Positions 22,713 to 32,418 of a stretch of DNA of 38,130 nucleotides are shown here, in pieces (position 1 is the stretch's first letter; each line of letters starts with the position of its first letter). The notes beneath the pieces were generated by a model. The model was not told the DNA's origin, did no database searches, and worked only from the letters and a program-made list of their open reading frames with translations. The translations under genes and the position numbers were made by a program. The DNA lies in contig CANRFZ010000022.1 of assembly GCA_947630025.1 (NCBI GenBank), positions 1 to 38,130 on the forward strand, written 5' to 3'. The stretch comes from an uncultured Lachnospiraceae bacterium. Its GTDB lineage: Bacteria; Bacillota; Clostridia; Lachnospirales; Lachnospiraceae.

Positions 22713-25700
22713 TTGAGTGATAAGTCCCTGCATACCAAAAAACCGAAACGCATCTTCCAGATGATCCTGTTTCCGCTGATTGCGCTGATTGTCATGCAGG
22801 CGGCGTTATCTTTCGGAACGGTATATATGAGCGGCGCTTTTTCCACGGTCCGCAGCTATACCCCGGACCGGCTGAAACAGGTCACGGAGACGCGCAGCAT
22901 CATTCTGGAAAACGACATGACGCAGCGGTGGACTGCCCTGGACGAGGAATATGAGATCGCCGGGCAGACGCTGGCGGCGCAGCTTGCAGAGCGCGGTATG
23001 TCGCTGGATGTTTTTCTAAGCGATTCCGCGGCGCAGGAAGATTACTTCACCGAACTGTTCCCCACATGGGAATATATGCTGCGCAAAAATTCCACCACCG
23101 GCGCGTTTATCATTCTGGGGCAGCCCGACGCGGTCAAGGACGGCGGTACGCTGAACGCCCTCTACATACGTGACGGCGATCCCGACACCAATCCCGCGGA
23201 CTATTCCGATCTCCTGCTGACGGTGGGCCCTTCCGAGATCACCAAGGAGTACCGGGTTCCCTTTGATATCTACTGGAAAACCAATCTGTCCTTAAAGCCC
23301 TATGGGGAATCCCATGCGGACGATTTCTTTTATCAGCCGTATCTGGCCGCCGCACAGAATCCCGATGCGCGGGTGGACGACTGCTGCTACTGGAGCACGC
23401 CTTTCTGTCTGGAAGACCGGACGGATACCGATCCGTACCGCATGATTACCTATTCTATCCCGCTGAGAACGGAGGACGGAACCGTATACGGCGTTATGGG
23501 GATCGAGATCTCCATGTCCCGTCTGGCGGAGTGTCTCCCCTACCGCGAGGTCAACGCCGACCACAAGGGCGGCTATCTGCTGCTGGCACGGCAGACGGAC
23601 GATACCTACCGTATTGTCTGCGCCACCGGTATGTATTCCGGCGACACCGTGGACGAGAAGAATGAAGTCACCCTTTTTCCGGCGACGCAGCAGGATTTGT
23701 ATAAGCTGGACGACGAAATCAGGCAGGACCCGGTCTATCTGACGTTAAGACCGCTGAAACTCTACAATACCAACACGCCCTTTTACGAACAGGGGTGGTA
23801 TCTGGCGGGCATGGAGACGCACAACGCCCTGTTTGGCAGCAGCTCCAGACTGTCCGGCACTTTTATCGCGGCTACGCTCTTTGCGCTGGGCGTGGCGGTC
23901 TTCCTGTCGTATCTGCTGGTCACGCATCTCACCGATCCGATCCGGCGGCTCTCCGACTGCATCCGCACCAGCCCGGAAAACGAACTGCGAAGCTATGAAA
24001 AAAGTTCCGTCACCGAGATCGACGAGCTATACGATACGATCTTCCACCTGACCGAGCGCCAGAAAAAGACCGAGTGGGATCTGCTGGAGGAGCGGGAGCG
24101 CTACCGTCTGGCCCTGCAGAATACTTCCGATATTCTGGTGACGTTCGATCCCGAAAACGACGTGGCGACCTTTTATAATCTGGACGCCGCCAACACCAAC
24201 GCGGAAACCCGCGTCGAACACCTGATGCAGAAGATGGAGACGGAGGATTATATCCATCCCGCCGACAGGCGCGTCTTTCTGGCGCGGCTTCGGAATATGC
24301 AGACGGATCTGTCGGTTTCCTTCCGCACCAACTGGATGACGGACGACCATGACTACCAGTGGTTTGAACTGACGGGCCGTTTCCTGTCGGATGCCGACGG
24401 CAGGCACAGAACCTTTATCGGCTCCATGCGCAACATCCATGACCTGAAAGTACAGGAACAGGCGGAGCGCGAGTCCATGTACCGCGATTCCCTGACGGGC
24501 CTGTATCTGCGCGCTTCCGGGGAGGATATCGTGCGCAGCCAGATCCGCAGCGGTCACGGCGGCTGCCTGCTGCTGGTGGATGTGCGCAATTTCCTGCAGA
24601 TCAACGAGGAGTACGGCATGGCGGTGGGCGACATCATTCTGGAGGAGCTGGGTTGTATGTTCACCGACTGGCAGAAGCGGGAGAACGCCGAGCAGTGCGT
24701 GCTGATCCGTTTCGGCGGCGACGAGTTTATGCTATGGATGGAAGACTATTCCACGGACAGGGCGATAGCGGCTGCGCAGACATTCTGCTATGCCGCGGAG
24801 CAGCTCTACACAGACGGAGAGATGAAGCTGGAGGTCGTATGCGGCGGCGCCTACTGCGAGGAGCCGGACTATGACAAGCTGGAGGCGGACGCCCGCTGCG
24901 CGTTGTCTTATGCCGCCACCCACAATATCCAATGCCTGTTTTATCATGAGCTGCCTGCCGACAACCGCGTGTCGCTCAGGTCTATCACCCCTATCGAGCA
25001 CGCGGACGCCGAGGCGCAGGGCATCGTGCCGATGACGTTCAGCTTCTTTGACAAGAGCAGCAAGATCGAGGATATCCTGTCAATCCTGCTACCGAAGCTG
25101 GGACGGTATTTCGACGCGGAAGATGTCGTGCTGCTGGCCGCGAACCGGGATTTCTCCACCGTCAAGGCGACGCATCAGTGGCACAGGCATTCCGGCACGG
25201 CAGCCGATTCCGGGCTGGTGCGCTACACGGCGCAGCAGTTCGACGCGCTGAACCAGGCGCTGTGGGAGGAGAAGCCCTCCTATCTCGCGACGGCTGCGCT
25301 CTCCGAGGAGAGGCGCGCTTTTCTGCTGTTGGAAAAGGGAAAGGACGGCTATGCCTTTCCGCTCTATGACAACAATAACTATACGGGGGCGCTGCTTTTC
25401 CTGCGGGGCGGGGATGCGCCGAACTGGACCGAGGAGCAGGCCAGAGAGATACTGGAAGTGGCTAAGATCATCGAGGCGAATATCAACAGGCAGCGTTATG
25501 ATTCCGCCAACCGCGCCAAGAGCGATTTCCTGTCCCGCATGAGCCATGAGATCCGCACCCCGATGAACGCCATCATCGGCATGACCTATATCGCCCGGAC
25601 GCACACCGGCGATCCGGACAAGGTCGCGGAGGATCTCGAAAAGATCAGTCAGTCCTCGCAATATCTGCTGGGGCTGATCAACGACATTCTGGATATGTCG

Positions 25701-26672
25701 AGAATCGAGAGCGGCAAGCTGACGCTGGAGCACGCCGATTTCGACCTAAACGATATGATCGCCAATATCAACACGCTGATCAAACCGCAGGCGCAGGCCA
25801 AGGACATCGATTTTGAAACCGAGATTTCCCTGCTCTGTCCTTATGTCAAGGGAGACTCCCTGCATCTGAATCAGGTGTTGATCAATCTGTTGGGCAACGC
25901 AATCAAATTTACGCCCGCAGGCGGCAGCGTCAGGTTGACGATCCGGCAGGAGGACGACGGACAGATCTACTTCTCCGTCCGCGATACCGGCATCGGCGTG
26001 AGCCCGGAGAACCAGTCTAGGATTTTTGAATCCTTTGAACAGGCGGAAGGGAGCACGACGCGGAAATACGGCGGCACGGGCTTGGGGCTCGCCATCAGCA
26101 GCAGGCTGGTACAGATGATGGGCGGCAGCCTCAGTCTGGACAGCGAACCCGGCAAAGGCAGCGACTTCTACTTTACGGTCATGCTGCCCATAGACGCCGT
26201 GGAAGCCCAGAGCGTCAAGCAGCCCAAGGCCGAGGAGCATCGGATCTCCTCCGCGGAGGGAATGCGCATCCTGCTGGTGGAGGACAACGACCTGAATATC
26301 GAGATCGCGCAGACCATTCTGGAGATGGAGGGCGCGGTGGTGGATCTGGCGCGCAACGGCAAGGAAGCGGTGGATATTTTCTTGGCCAGCGAGCCGGAGC
26401 GATACGACCTGATCCTGATGGATATCCAGATGCCGGTCATGGACGGTCTGGAGGCGACGCGCATCATCCGGCGCTCCGACCACCCCAGAGCCGCCACGGT
26501 TCCCATTATCGCCATGTCAGCGAACGCTTTTGACGAGGACATGAAGAAATCGGTGGAAAGCGGCATGAACGGCCATCTGTCCAAGCCCATCGATATTGAG
26601 AAGTTCTTCCAGACCATATCGGGTTTTGTGGATAAAAAAGAAATACATAACGAAAGCGAGGATTTGTCATGA
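22713..26672 (+). CDS. Hybrid sensor: dCache, PAS, GGDEF, GAF-like, histidine kinase, receiver
   Basis: A 1319-residue membrane sensor. TTG is the start codon (AGAAGGAGAG nine bases before). Order: membrane helix 14-40, extracellular Cache-like region to about 380, second helix 382-403, HAMP-like stretch, PAS near 455-575, GGDEF at 668-672, GAF-like region near 740-920, HisKA with H945 (SHEIRTPMN), HATPase_c ([24 protein letters not shown]), receiver with phospho-acceptor D1237 ([10 protein letters not shown]) and LSKPID lysine. The GGDEF core keeps the metal- and guanine-binding residues, but the usual FK and GH become FL and GM, and no RxxD inhibitory site precedes it. GGDEF, kinase and receiver in one chain join cyclic-di-GMP and phosphorelay signalling. 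No separate response regulator is adjacent. Confidence 0.93.
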   Translation: MSDKSLHTKKPKRIFQMILFPLIALIVMQAALSFGTVYMSGAFSTVRSYTPDRLKQVTETRSIILENDMTQRWTALDEEYEIAGQTLAAQLAERGMSLDVFLSDSAAQEDYFTELFPTWEYMLRKNSTTGAFIILGQPDAVKDGGTLNALYIRDGDPDTNPADYSDLLLTVGPSEITKEYRVPFDIYWKTNLSLKPYGESHADDFFYQPYLAAAQNPDARVDDCCYWSTPFCLEDRTDTDPYRMITYSIPLRTEDGTVYGVMGIEISMSRLAECLPYREVNADHKGGYLLLARQTDDTYRIVCATGMYSGDTVDEKNEVTLFPATQQDLYKLDDEIRQDPVYLTLRPLKLYNTNTPFYEQGWYLAGMETHNALFGSSSRLSGTFIAATLFALGVAVFLSYLLVTHLTDPIRRLSDCIRTSPENELRSYEKSSVTEIDELYDTIFHLTERQKKTEWDLLEERERYRLALQNTSDILVTFDPENDVATFYNLDAANTNAETRVEHLMQKMETEDYIHPADRRVFLARLRNMQTDLSVSFRTNWMTDDHDYQWFELTGRFLSDADGRHRTFIGSMRNIHDLKVQEQAERESMYRDSLTGLYLRASGEDIVRSQIRSGHGGCLLLVDVRNFLQINEEYGMAVGDIILEELGCMFTDWQKRENAEQCVLIRFGGDEFMLWMEDYSTDRAIAAAQTFCYAAEQLYTDGEMKLEVVCGGAYCEEPDYDKLEADARCALSYAATHNIQCLFYHELPADNRVSLRSITPIEHADAEAQGIVPMTFSFFDKSSKIEDILSILLPKLGRYFDAEDVVLLAANRDFSTVKATHQWHRHSGTAADSGLVRYTAQQFDALNQALWEEKPSYLATAALSEERRAFLLLEKGKDGYAFPLYDNNNYTGALLFLRGGDAPNWTEEQAREILEVAKIIEANINRQRYDSANRAKSDFLSRMSHEIRTPMNAIIGMTYIARTHTGDPDKVAEDLEKISQSSQYLLGLINDILDMSRIESGKLTLEHADFDLNDMIANINTLIKPQAQAKDIDFETEISLLCPYVKGDSLHLNQVLINLLGNAIKFTPAGGSVRLTIRQEDDGQIYFSVRDTGIGVSPENQSRIFESFEQAEGSTTRKYGGTGLGLAISSRLVQMMGGSLSLDSEPGKGSDFYFTVMLPIDAVEAQSVKQPKAEEHRISSAEGMRILLVEDNDLNIEIAQTILEMEGAVVDLARNGKEAVDIFLASEPERYDLILMDIQMPVMDGLEATRIIRRSDHPRAATVPIIAMSANAFDEDMKKSVESGMNGHLSKPIDIEKFFQTISGFVDKKEIHNESEDLS

Positions 26673-28966
26673 TTCGATTATCGGAAGGCGGCGCGTATCT
26701 GCTGAACGGAACGACGATCGTTCCGGATGGGGCGGAGGCAGCGGCGCAGATGCAGAGCAGCATAGGACGGGAGGTTTCCAAGGCCGACGCCGCGCAGAAT
26801 ACGATGGCGTACCGCATCTTAAAAGAACATAATACCTCCGGTAATATGGAGAAACTGAAAATCAAGTTCGACAAGCTGACTTCCCACGACATCACCTTTG
26901 TGGGGATCATTCAGACTGCCAGGGCTTCGGGGCTCCAGAAATTCCCGATCCCCTACGTGCTGACCAACTGCCACAATTCCCTGTGCGCGGTGGGCGGCAC
27001 GATCAACGAGGATGACCATATGTTCGGCCTGTCCTGCGCGAAGAAATACGGCGGCGTCTATGTGCCGCCCCATCAGGCGGTGATCCATCAGTTCGCCAGA
27101 GAGATGCTGGCCGGCGGCGGCAGGATGATCTTAGGCTCCGATTCCCACACGCGGTACGGGGCGTTAGGCACCATGGCGATGGGCGAGGGCGGCCCCGAGC
27201 TGGTGAAACAGCTTCTCTCCCAGACTTATGACATCAATATGCCGGGCGTCGTGGGCGTGTATCTGACCGGCGCGCCCATCAAGGGCGTAGGCCCGCAGGA
27301 TGTGGCGCTGGCCATTATCGGCGCGGTGTTTGCCAACGGCTATGTAAAGAATAAGGTCATGGAGTTTGTGGGCCCCGGCGTGGCGTCGCTGAGCGCCGAT
27401 TTCCGTATCGGCGTCGATGTCATGACGACGGAAACCACCTGCCTGTCCTCCATCTGGCAGACCGACGACCAGATTCGGGAGTTTTATGAGATTCACGGCA
27501 GGGTGGAAGATTACAAGGAACTCAAGCCGGGCGACGTGGCATATTATGACGGCATGATCACCGTGGATCTGTCCGAGATCAGGCCGATGATCGCTATGCC
27601 GTTCCACCCCAGCAACACCTATACCATCGACGAGCTGAACGAAAACCTCACCGACATTCTGCACGACGTGGAGGAGCGGGCCAAGGTCAGTCTGGACGGC
27701 GCGGTGCCGTATTCCCTGCAGGATAAGGTCGTAAACGGCAGGCTGACGGTCGATCAGGGAATTATCGCAGGCTGCGCCGGCGGCGGTTTTGAAAATATCT
27801 GTGCGGCGGCGGATATCCTAAAGGGTTCCTGCATCGGTTCGGACGGCTTTACGCTGAGCGTATACCCCGCCTCGATGCCGATCTATATGGAGTTAATCAG
27901 AAACGGCTGCGCGGCGGAGATTCTGGAGACCGGCGCGGTGTTAAAGACGGCGTTCTGCGGCCCCTGCTTCGGCGCGGGCGACACGCCGGCCAACAATGCC
28001 TTCAGCATCAGGCACTCTACCAGAAACTTTCCCAACCGTGAGGGCAGCAAGCTCCAGAACGGGCAGATCTCGTCCGTGGCGCTTATGGATGCGCGTTCCA
28101 TCGCGGCGACGGCGGCCAACAAGGGCGTGCTGACATCGGCGGCGGATTTTGACGGAGAGATTGGCAGATACCGCTATCACTTCGACGCCAATATTTATAA
28201 GAACCGCGTCTTTGATTCCCACGGCGTGGCGGACCCTGATGCGGAGATCCAGTTCGGCCCCAATATCAAGGACTGGCCGGCGATGGGCGAGCTGCCGGAG
28301 AACCTGGTGCTGCGCGTGGTGTCGGAGATCCACGATCCCGTGACCACCACCGACGAGCTGATTCCGTCGGGCGAGACGTCCTCCTACCGTTCCAATCCGC
28401 TGGGGCTGGCGGAATTTACGCTCTCCCGCAAGGACCCCGAATATGTGGCCAGAGCCAAAGATATTCAGCGGGCGGAAAAGGCGAGGATGGAGGGCGTCCA
28501 TCCGTGTCAGGTGCATGACGACGTAAAGCCCGTCATGAGTGTCGTAAAGAAAACCTTTGCGGATGTCTCCCATGTCAATACGGGCTTCGGCTCCACGATA
28601 TTTGCGGTGAAGCCGGGCGACGGCTCCGCGAGGGAGCAGGCGGCGAGCTGCCAGAAGGTTCTGGGCGGCTGGGCCAATATCGCCAATGAGTACGCCACCA
28701 AGCGTTACCGCTCCAACCTGATCAACTGGGGGATGCTGCCGTTCCTGATTAAGGAAGGCGAGCTGCCCTTCCACAATCTGGACTATCTGTTCCTGCCGGG
28801 CATCCGGAAGGCGGTGCAGGACAAGGCGGATGTGATTAAGGCTTACCGTGTGTCCGTGGAAGAAGATAAGCTGACGGAGTTTGAGCTGCGGCTGGGCGAG
28901 CTGACGGACGAGGAGCGCCAGATCATCCTCAAGGGCTGCCTGATCAATTATAACAGGGTGAACTAA
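26669..28966 (+). CDS. Aconitase-family hydratase
   Basis: A 765-residue [4Fe-4S] hydro-lyase of the aconitase superfamily, YbhJ-like group. Visible are [44 protein letters not shown] and [11 protein letters not shown], whose cysteines are the cluster ligands, and the swivel-domain [20 protein letters not shown] motif near 570. The substrate is not clear: it is not a canonical AcnA/AcnB, LeuC or HacA. The ATG overlaps the sensor kinase stop in an ATGA, indicating translational coupling. That link between a metabolic enzyme and a sensor kinase suggests the enzyme acts on, or makes, something related to the sensed compound (inference). Confidence 0.88.
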   Translation: MIRLSEGGAYLLNGTTIVPDGAEAAAQMQSSIGREVSKADAAQNTMAYRILKEHNTSGNMEKLKIKFDKLTSHDITFVGIIQTARASGLQKFPIPYVLTNCHNSLCAVGGTINEDDHMFGLSCAKKYGGVYVPPHQAVIHQFAREMLAGGGRMILGSDSHTRYGALGTMAMGEGGPELVKQLLSQTYDINMPGVVGVYLTGAPIKGVGPQDVALAIIGAVFANGYVKNKVMEFVGPGVASLSADFRIGVDVMTTETTCLSSIWQTDDQIREFYEIHGRVEDYKELKPGDVAYYDGMITVDLSEIRPMIAMPFHPSNTYTIDELNENLTDILHDVEERAKVSLDGAVPYSLQDKVVNGRLTVDQGIIAGCAGGGFENICAAADILKGSCIGSDGFTLSVYPASMPIYMELIRNGCAAEILETGAVLKTAFCGPCFGAGDTPANNAFSIRHSTRNFPNREGSKLQNGQISSVALMDARSIAATAANKGVLTSAADFDGEIGRYRYHFDANIYKNRVFDSHGVADPDAEIQFGPNIKDWPAMGELPENLVLRVVSEIHDPVTTTDELIPSGETSSYRSNPLGLAEFTLSRKDPEYVARAKDIQRAEKARMEGVHPCQVHDDVKPVMSVVKKTFADVSHVNTGFGSTIFAVKPGDGSAREQAASCQKVLGGWANIANEYATKRYRSNLINWGMLPFLIKEGELPFHNLDYLFLPGIRKAVQDKADVIKAYRVSVEEDKLTEFELRLGELTDEERQIILKGCLINYNRVN

Positions 28967-28990
28967 AGAATTTGATAAAGTGTCCGATAT
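28964..28990 (+). promoter_or_regulatory. Sigma-28 (SigD/FliA)-type promoter
   Basis: TAAA (28964-28967) and CCGATAT (28984-28990) are spaced as in the sigma-28 consensus TAAA-N15-GCCGATAT, missing only the first G of the -10. The -35 overlaps the TAA stop of the hydratase gene. It would drive the gene at 29185 with a leader of about 190 bases. Confidence 0.6.
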
Positions 28991-29184
28991 ATAAGGTACA
29001 GGGGATGGCTGATCTGGGCCGGACGGTTGTCTTCTGAATCTGAAAACGTTACAGACCATGGACGGTATTTTCAAAGAAAAAGGAATTGCTTTGAGATGCC
29101 GTCCTTTCTATTTCCGTGCATCAGGGAGGGTGCAGCCGGTGGCACAGGCAGGGCAGATACGGTCTGTACGAAAAGGAGGCAGTA

Positions 29185-30267
29185 GTGAAAATTGATTCCA
29201 GTTGCATAGAGATGGAATCGCACAGAAGGTATGCTTCTGTGACTCAAAAATCAGTGACGGCTTCGTCGGCACGGCGTACCGGCAGTCTAAGCGGCGGCTT
29301 GGGCAGTCTGTTCGGAGAACTGATCAGCTCCGGAGAAGACGCGCAGCAGTCCTCCCAGACGGCTTCCGGCGGCGAAGCGGAAGAAAACAGCGCCGGGCTG
29401 GACGATCTGGCAACACATTTTAAGAACGTCACCAATCCCGGCAGACTATCGACGCGCCGGGCGCCGGAGAGCACGATGTCTACCCTCAGGCAGCGTTGTA
29501 TGCAGTTTCTGATGGAGCTTCTGTTCGGCATCCGTGTCAACGACGACGGGAGCTATTCGTGGGAAACCGGCGGCGTTCAGCTCGGCGGAGGCCGCACTTA
29601 TCAGGTCAATATGCTGACCAATTCCTATTACCACAGGGAGGAGGAGAGCACTGCGTACGCCACGCAGGGGACGGTGAAGACCGCCGATGGGCGGGAGATA
29701 CCGTTTCAGTTGGAATTTTCCATGAGCCGGCGGTTCGAGGAATACTATCAGGAGACTTACGCGACGGGAGTCACGTACTGTGATCCGCTGGTGATCAATC
29801 TGGACACCAACGTGGCGGAAGTGTCGGACCAGAAGTTTTATTTTGATCTGGATCAGGACGGCACGGAGGAGGAGATCTCGATGCTCGGACAGGGCAGCGG
29901 CTTTCTGGCGCTGGATGTAAACGGCGACGGCGTCATCAACGACGGCGGAGAGCTCTTTGGAACTAAGTCGGGCGACGGCTTCTCGGATCTGGCGGCGTAC
30001 GATTCGGACGGCAACGGCTGGATCGACGAGGCGGACGAGATATGGAGCAGGCTGCTGATCTGGACGAAGGACGATCAGGGCAACGACAGGATGTACCATC
30101 TGTCCGATCTGGGCGTCGGCGCCATCGGGCTGGCCAACATCTCCACGCAGTTTGCGATGAACTCCGCGCAGGACAACCGGAATAACGCCATGCTCAGGAG
30201 CACGGGAATCTTTCTGTATGAAAACGGAAACGTGTCCACCGTGCAGCATCTGGATCTGGCGAGATAG
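29185..30267 (+). CDS. Protein with EF-hand-like calcium loops, probably motility co-regulated
   Basis: A 360-residue protein with a GTG start after AAGGAGG (five bases). The N-terminal 100 residues are Ser/Gly-rich and low in structure, beginning with a KIDSSCIEMESHRRYASV stretch typical of related clostridial proteins. The central part includes QLEFSMSRRFEEYY. The C-terminal third carries EF-hand-like DxDxDG loops: DLDQDGTEE, DVNGDGVIND and DSDGNGWIDEADEIW, separated by a GGELFGTKSGDGF motif. Relatives are found in flagellated bacteria. No signal peptide is present, so export, if any, would use another route. A sigma-28-like promoter upstream ties it to the motility regulon. Exact function unknown. 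Confidence 0.8.
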   Translation: MKIDSSCIEMESHRRYASVTQKSVTASSARRTGSLSGGLGSLFGELISSGEDAQQSSQTASGGEAEENSAGLDDLATHFKNVTNPGRLSTRRAPESTMSTLRQRCMQFLMELLFGIRVNDDGSYSWETGGVQLGGGRTYQVNMLTNSYYHREEESTAYATQGTVKTADGREIPFQLEFSMSRRFEEYYQETYATGVTYCDPLVINLDTNVAEVSDQKFYFDLDQDGTEEEISMLGQGSGFLALDVNGDGVINDGGELFGTKSGDGFSDLAAYDSDGNGWIDEADEIWSRLLIWTKDDQGNDRMYHLSDLGVGAIGLANISTQFAMNSAQDNRNNAMLRSTGIFLYENGNVSTVQHLDLAR

Positions 30268-30365
30268 CCGGAAGGCACGCGCCGCCGCGGGTCGGCGCAT
30301 CCGGGCAGATACCCGTGCATAACAGGAGAAACACCGGCATAGACATACTGTATGTGAGGTGTTTC

Positions 30366-31352
30366 ATGAAAAACAGAATCGTCATCAAAAGAACAAACAA
30401 AAGGGATGCCGGAGGCTTTCTTTTGTTTGTTTTTTTACTGCCCTATGTATGCGCCTGCCTGTGGGGGCACGCAGGCGCGCAGACCGATCTCTCCGGCGGC
30501 GGACCGGGGCAGCCGCGGCAGACGGCGGACACCGGGATAACGGTGCGGGCAGGGATGCCATGGGGGACGTGGGAGATGCCACTGGGGGAATATCTGTGCT
30601 ACAGGCTGCAGACCGTGATCCCCGCTGATTACGACCCGGAGGCGCTGAAGGCACAGGCCGTGCTGCTGCGGACGGAGGCGGTGAAGGCGTGGCAGGAGCA
30701 GGGGCAGGGCATTCTGTCCGTGGACGGAGCGGAGCTGGAGGAGTGGTACCTGGCAGGAGAGCGGGAGCGGGAGAGTCTGGCGGGATATTTTCAGGCGGTG
30801 GAGGAGACGGCGGGGGAGTATCTGTGCTGCGGCGGCGAGCCGATACGGGCCTGTTATTTCAGAGTCAGCAACGGCTCCACCAGAGACGCGGGCCGGCTCC
30901 GCCAGACGGACGGCTGCCCCTATCTGACGGCGGTGGACTGTGCGCAGGATAGAACTTCGCCGGAATACAGCAGCGAGGTGACGGTGCTGCGCTCGGTTTT
31001 CCGGCAGGAAATACTGGCCCGCATAGGAGCGGAGTACGGGCCTGCGGAATTATATGAAAACATGGAACTGCTCTATGACGAGTCGGGCTATGTGTCGGAT
31101 GTGGTTTTCCACCGGGACGGCGGGGCGGATGCCAGAATGGACGGCGAGGCGTTCCGCTATCTGTTCGGACTGCCGTCGGCTTCTTTTACAACGGAACAGA
31201 CGGATACGGCGGTGGTGTTTCACGTGACGGGCGTGGGCCACGGCTTCGGCATGAGTCAGTACGGCGCGGACTGCATGGCGCTTAACGGAAGTGATTACGC
31301 GGAAATACTGGACAGATTTTTCCCACAGACGGAATTGGCCAAAATTGAATAA
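30366..31352 (+). CDS. SpoIID-like protein with altered catalytic site
   Basis: A 328-residue membrane-anchored protein (helix at about 16-38). The ATG at 30366 follows GTGAGG; an earlier ATG at 30315 lacks a site. The SpoIID/LytB domain is clear: MPLGEYLCYRL, IPADYDPEALKAQAVLLRTEAVK, ACYFRVSNGSTRDAGRL, CPYLTAVDC and a C-terminal GVGHGFGMSQYGADCMAL. SpoIID is a lytic transglycosylase that trims peptidoglycan during engulfment. Here the Glu of the usual S-E-M-P-A motif is Val84, and the histidine of the usual FHS-T-S-N-G motif is Arg. It may have lost activity or act as a scaffold. The next gene encodes an M23/SpoIIQ-like protein, the order known in Clostridioides. Confidence 0.82.
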   Translation: MKNRIVIKRTNKRDAGGFLLFVFLLPYVCACLWGHAGAQTDLSGGGPGQPRQTADTGITVRAGMPWGTWEMPLGEYLCYRLQTVIPADYDPEALKAQAVLLRTEAVKAWQEQGQGILSVDGAELEEWYLAGERERESLAGYFQAVEETAGEYLCCGGEPIRACYFRVSNGSTRDAGRLRQTDGCPYLTAVDCAQDRTSPEYSSEVTVLRSVFRQEILARIGAEYGPAELYENMELLYDESGYVSDVVFHRDGGADARMDGEAFRYLFGLPSASFTTEQTDTAVVFHVTGVGHGFGMSQYGADCMALNGSDYAEILDRFFPQTELAKIE

Positions 31353-31427
31353 CCTGTCAGAAACGGGTAAGACTAACACCATGTAAACTTTTTTGGATAG
31401 GATGAACAAAACAGGAGGCAGGGTTTC

Positions 31428-32408
31428 ATGGTAAGAAGAAACAGAAATGGTGTTAGAAAAGAACGAATTATTATGCTGGCGACGTCGGCCTTCGTCCTGA
31501 CGGCGCTGACCATGACGGGCGTCTTCGTCAGGAGAAATCACAACGCGGAGCGTCAGGACTATGTGCTGGATCTGGAGGAGATAGAAAAGACTCCGGATGT
31601 GACGACGGAAAATATGTTGTCCGGGGACGAGCTGGACACGTTGTTTGCGGAAGTGGGAACAGACGATCTCGATTACGATCCCAGCTTTCAGGAGACCAAT
31701 TCGCAGAAAGTAGAGCGCGCGGAGGGACACGCGGACACGTCGGCGGGAAGCGGTACGTCCGCGGCTGCGTCCGGCAGTGCATCCGCGGCGGCACAGACGG
31801 AAGCGCAGGACGGCGCGGCATCCGCGGCTGGACAGGCACAGGACGCGGAGAGCGGCGCAGCGGCCAGGCAGCCGGAGGAGGAGAACGAAGAAGGGATGTT
31901 TGACGAGACGGTGGACACGGCCAGCGCGGAGGACGGAGAAGAAGTGGCGGAGGCGATCTCCACCACCGTGCAGCCCACGCTGGATTTTCACATCGAGGAC
32001 GGGCTGGTATGGCCCATCGTGGGAGATGTGCTGATCAATTACAGTATGGACAAGACCACGTATTTCTACACGCTGCAGCAGTATAAATACAATCCCGCGA
32101 TCATCATCGGCGCGCCCCAGGGGGAAAGTATCGCGGCGGCGGCGCCCGGCAGGGTGACGGACGTAGATTACGATCCGGTGATCGGCAACACCGTGGTGAT
32201 GGATCTGGGCAACGGCTATGAGCTGACCTACGGCCAGTTGGACAATATCATCGTCTCCGAGGGAAGTTATGTCAGCGTAGGCGACAATATCGGCACTGTC
32301 GCGTGCCCTACGAAGTATTTCAGCGTGGAGGGCGCCAACGTATATTTCAAGCTGACCAAGGACGGCGAGCCGGTCAACCCGCTCAGCCGTCTGGAAGAAG
32401 CGGAGTAG
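31428..32408 (+). CDS. SpoIIQ-like M23/LytM protein lacking zinc ligands
   Basis: A 326-residue protein with one N-terminal membrane helix (about 17-35), an acidic and Ala/Ser/Gln-rich linker to about residue 180, and a C-terminal LytM/M23 domain (INYSMDK, PQGESIAAAAPGRVTDVDYDPVIGNTVVMDLGNGYELTYGQL). The active-site positions have all changed: H and D of HxGID are Asn222 and Ile226, the YGHL histidine is Gln270, and the final HxH is Asn304-Val-Tyr306. In Clostridia SpoIIQ pairs with SpoIIIAH across the forespore membranes and may be enzymatic or not; this one should be structural only. AGGAGG start site; 75 bases after the SpoIID-like gene. Confidence 0.82.
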   Translation: MVRRNRNGVRKERIIMLATSAFVLTALTMTGVFVRRNHNAERQDYVLDLEEIEKTPDVTTENMLSGDELDTLFAEVGTDDLDYDPSFQETNSQKVERAEGHADTSAGSGTSAAASGSASAAAQTEAQDGAASAAGQAQDAESGAAARQPEEENEEGMFDETVDTASAEDGEEVAEAISTTVQPTLDFHIEDGLVWPIVGDVLINYSMDKTTYFYTLQQYKYNPAIIIGAPQGESIAAAAPGRVTDVDYDPVIGNTVVMDLGNGYELTYGQLDNIIVSEGSYVSVGDNIGTVACPTKYFSVEGANVYFKLTKDGEPVNPLSRLEEAE

Positions 32409-32418
32409 GGCGGCTGCC

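Noticed and set aside
28991..29184. Cyclic-di-GMP riboswitch in the leader of the EF-hand-like gene
   Set aside because: A CAGGCAGGGCAGATACGG stretch looked suggestive next to a GGDEF operon, but the conserved GEMM motif elements could not be found in order.
30310..30365. Sigma-E or sigma-G promoter for the SpoIID-like gene (CATACTGTATG at 30344-30354)
   Set aside because: The -10-like part fits, but no matching -35 lies at the right distance; the GTGCATA upstream is about 22 bases away.
31760..31880. Repeat-like Ala/Ser/Gln stretch in the SpoIIQ-like gene as a mobile repeat
   Set aside because: The DNA is GC-rich low-complexity linker coding sequence without exact tandem copies.
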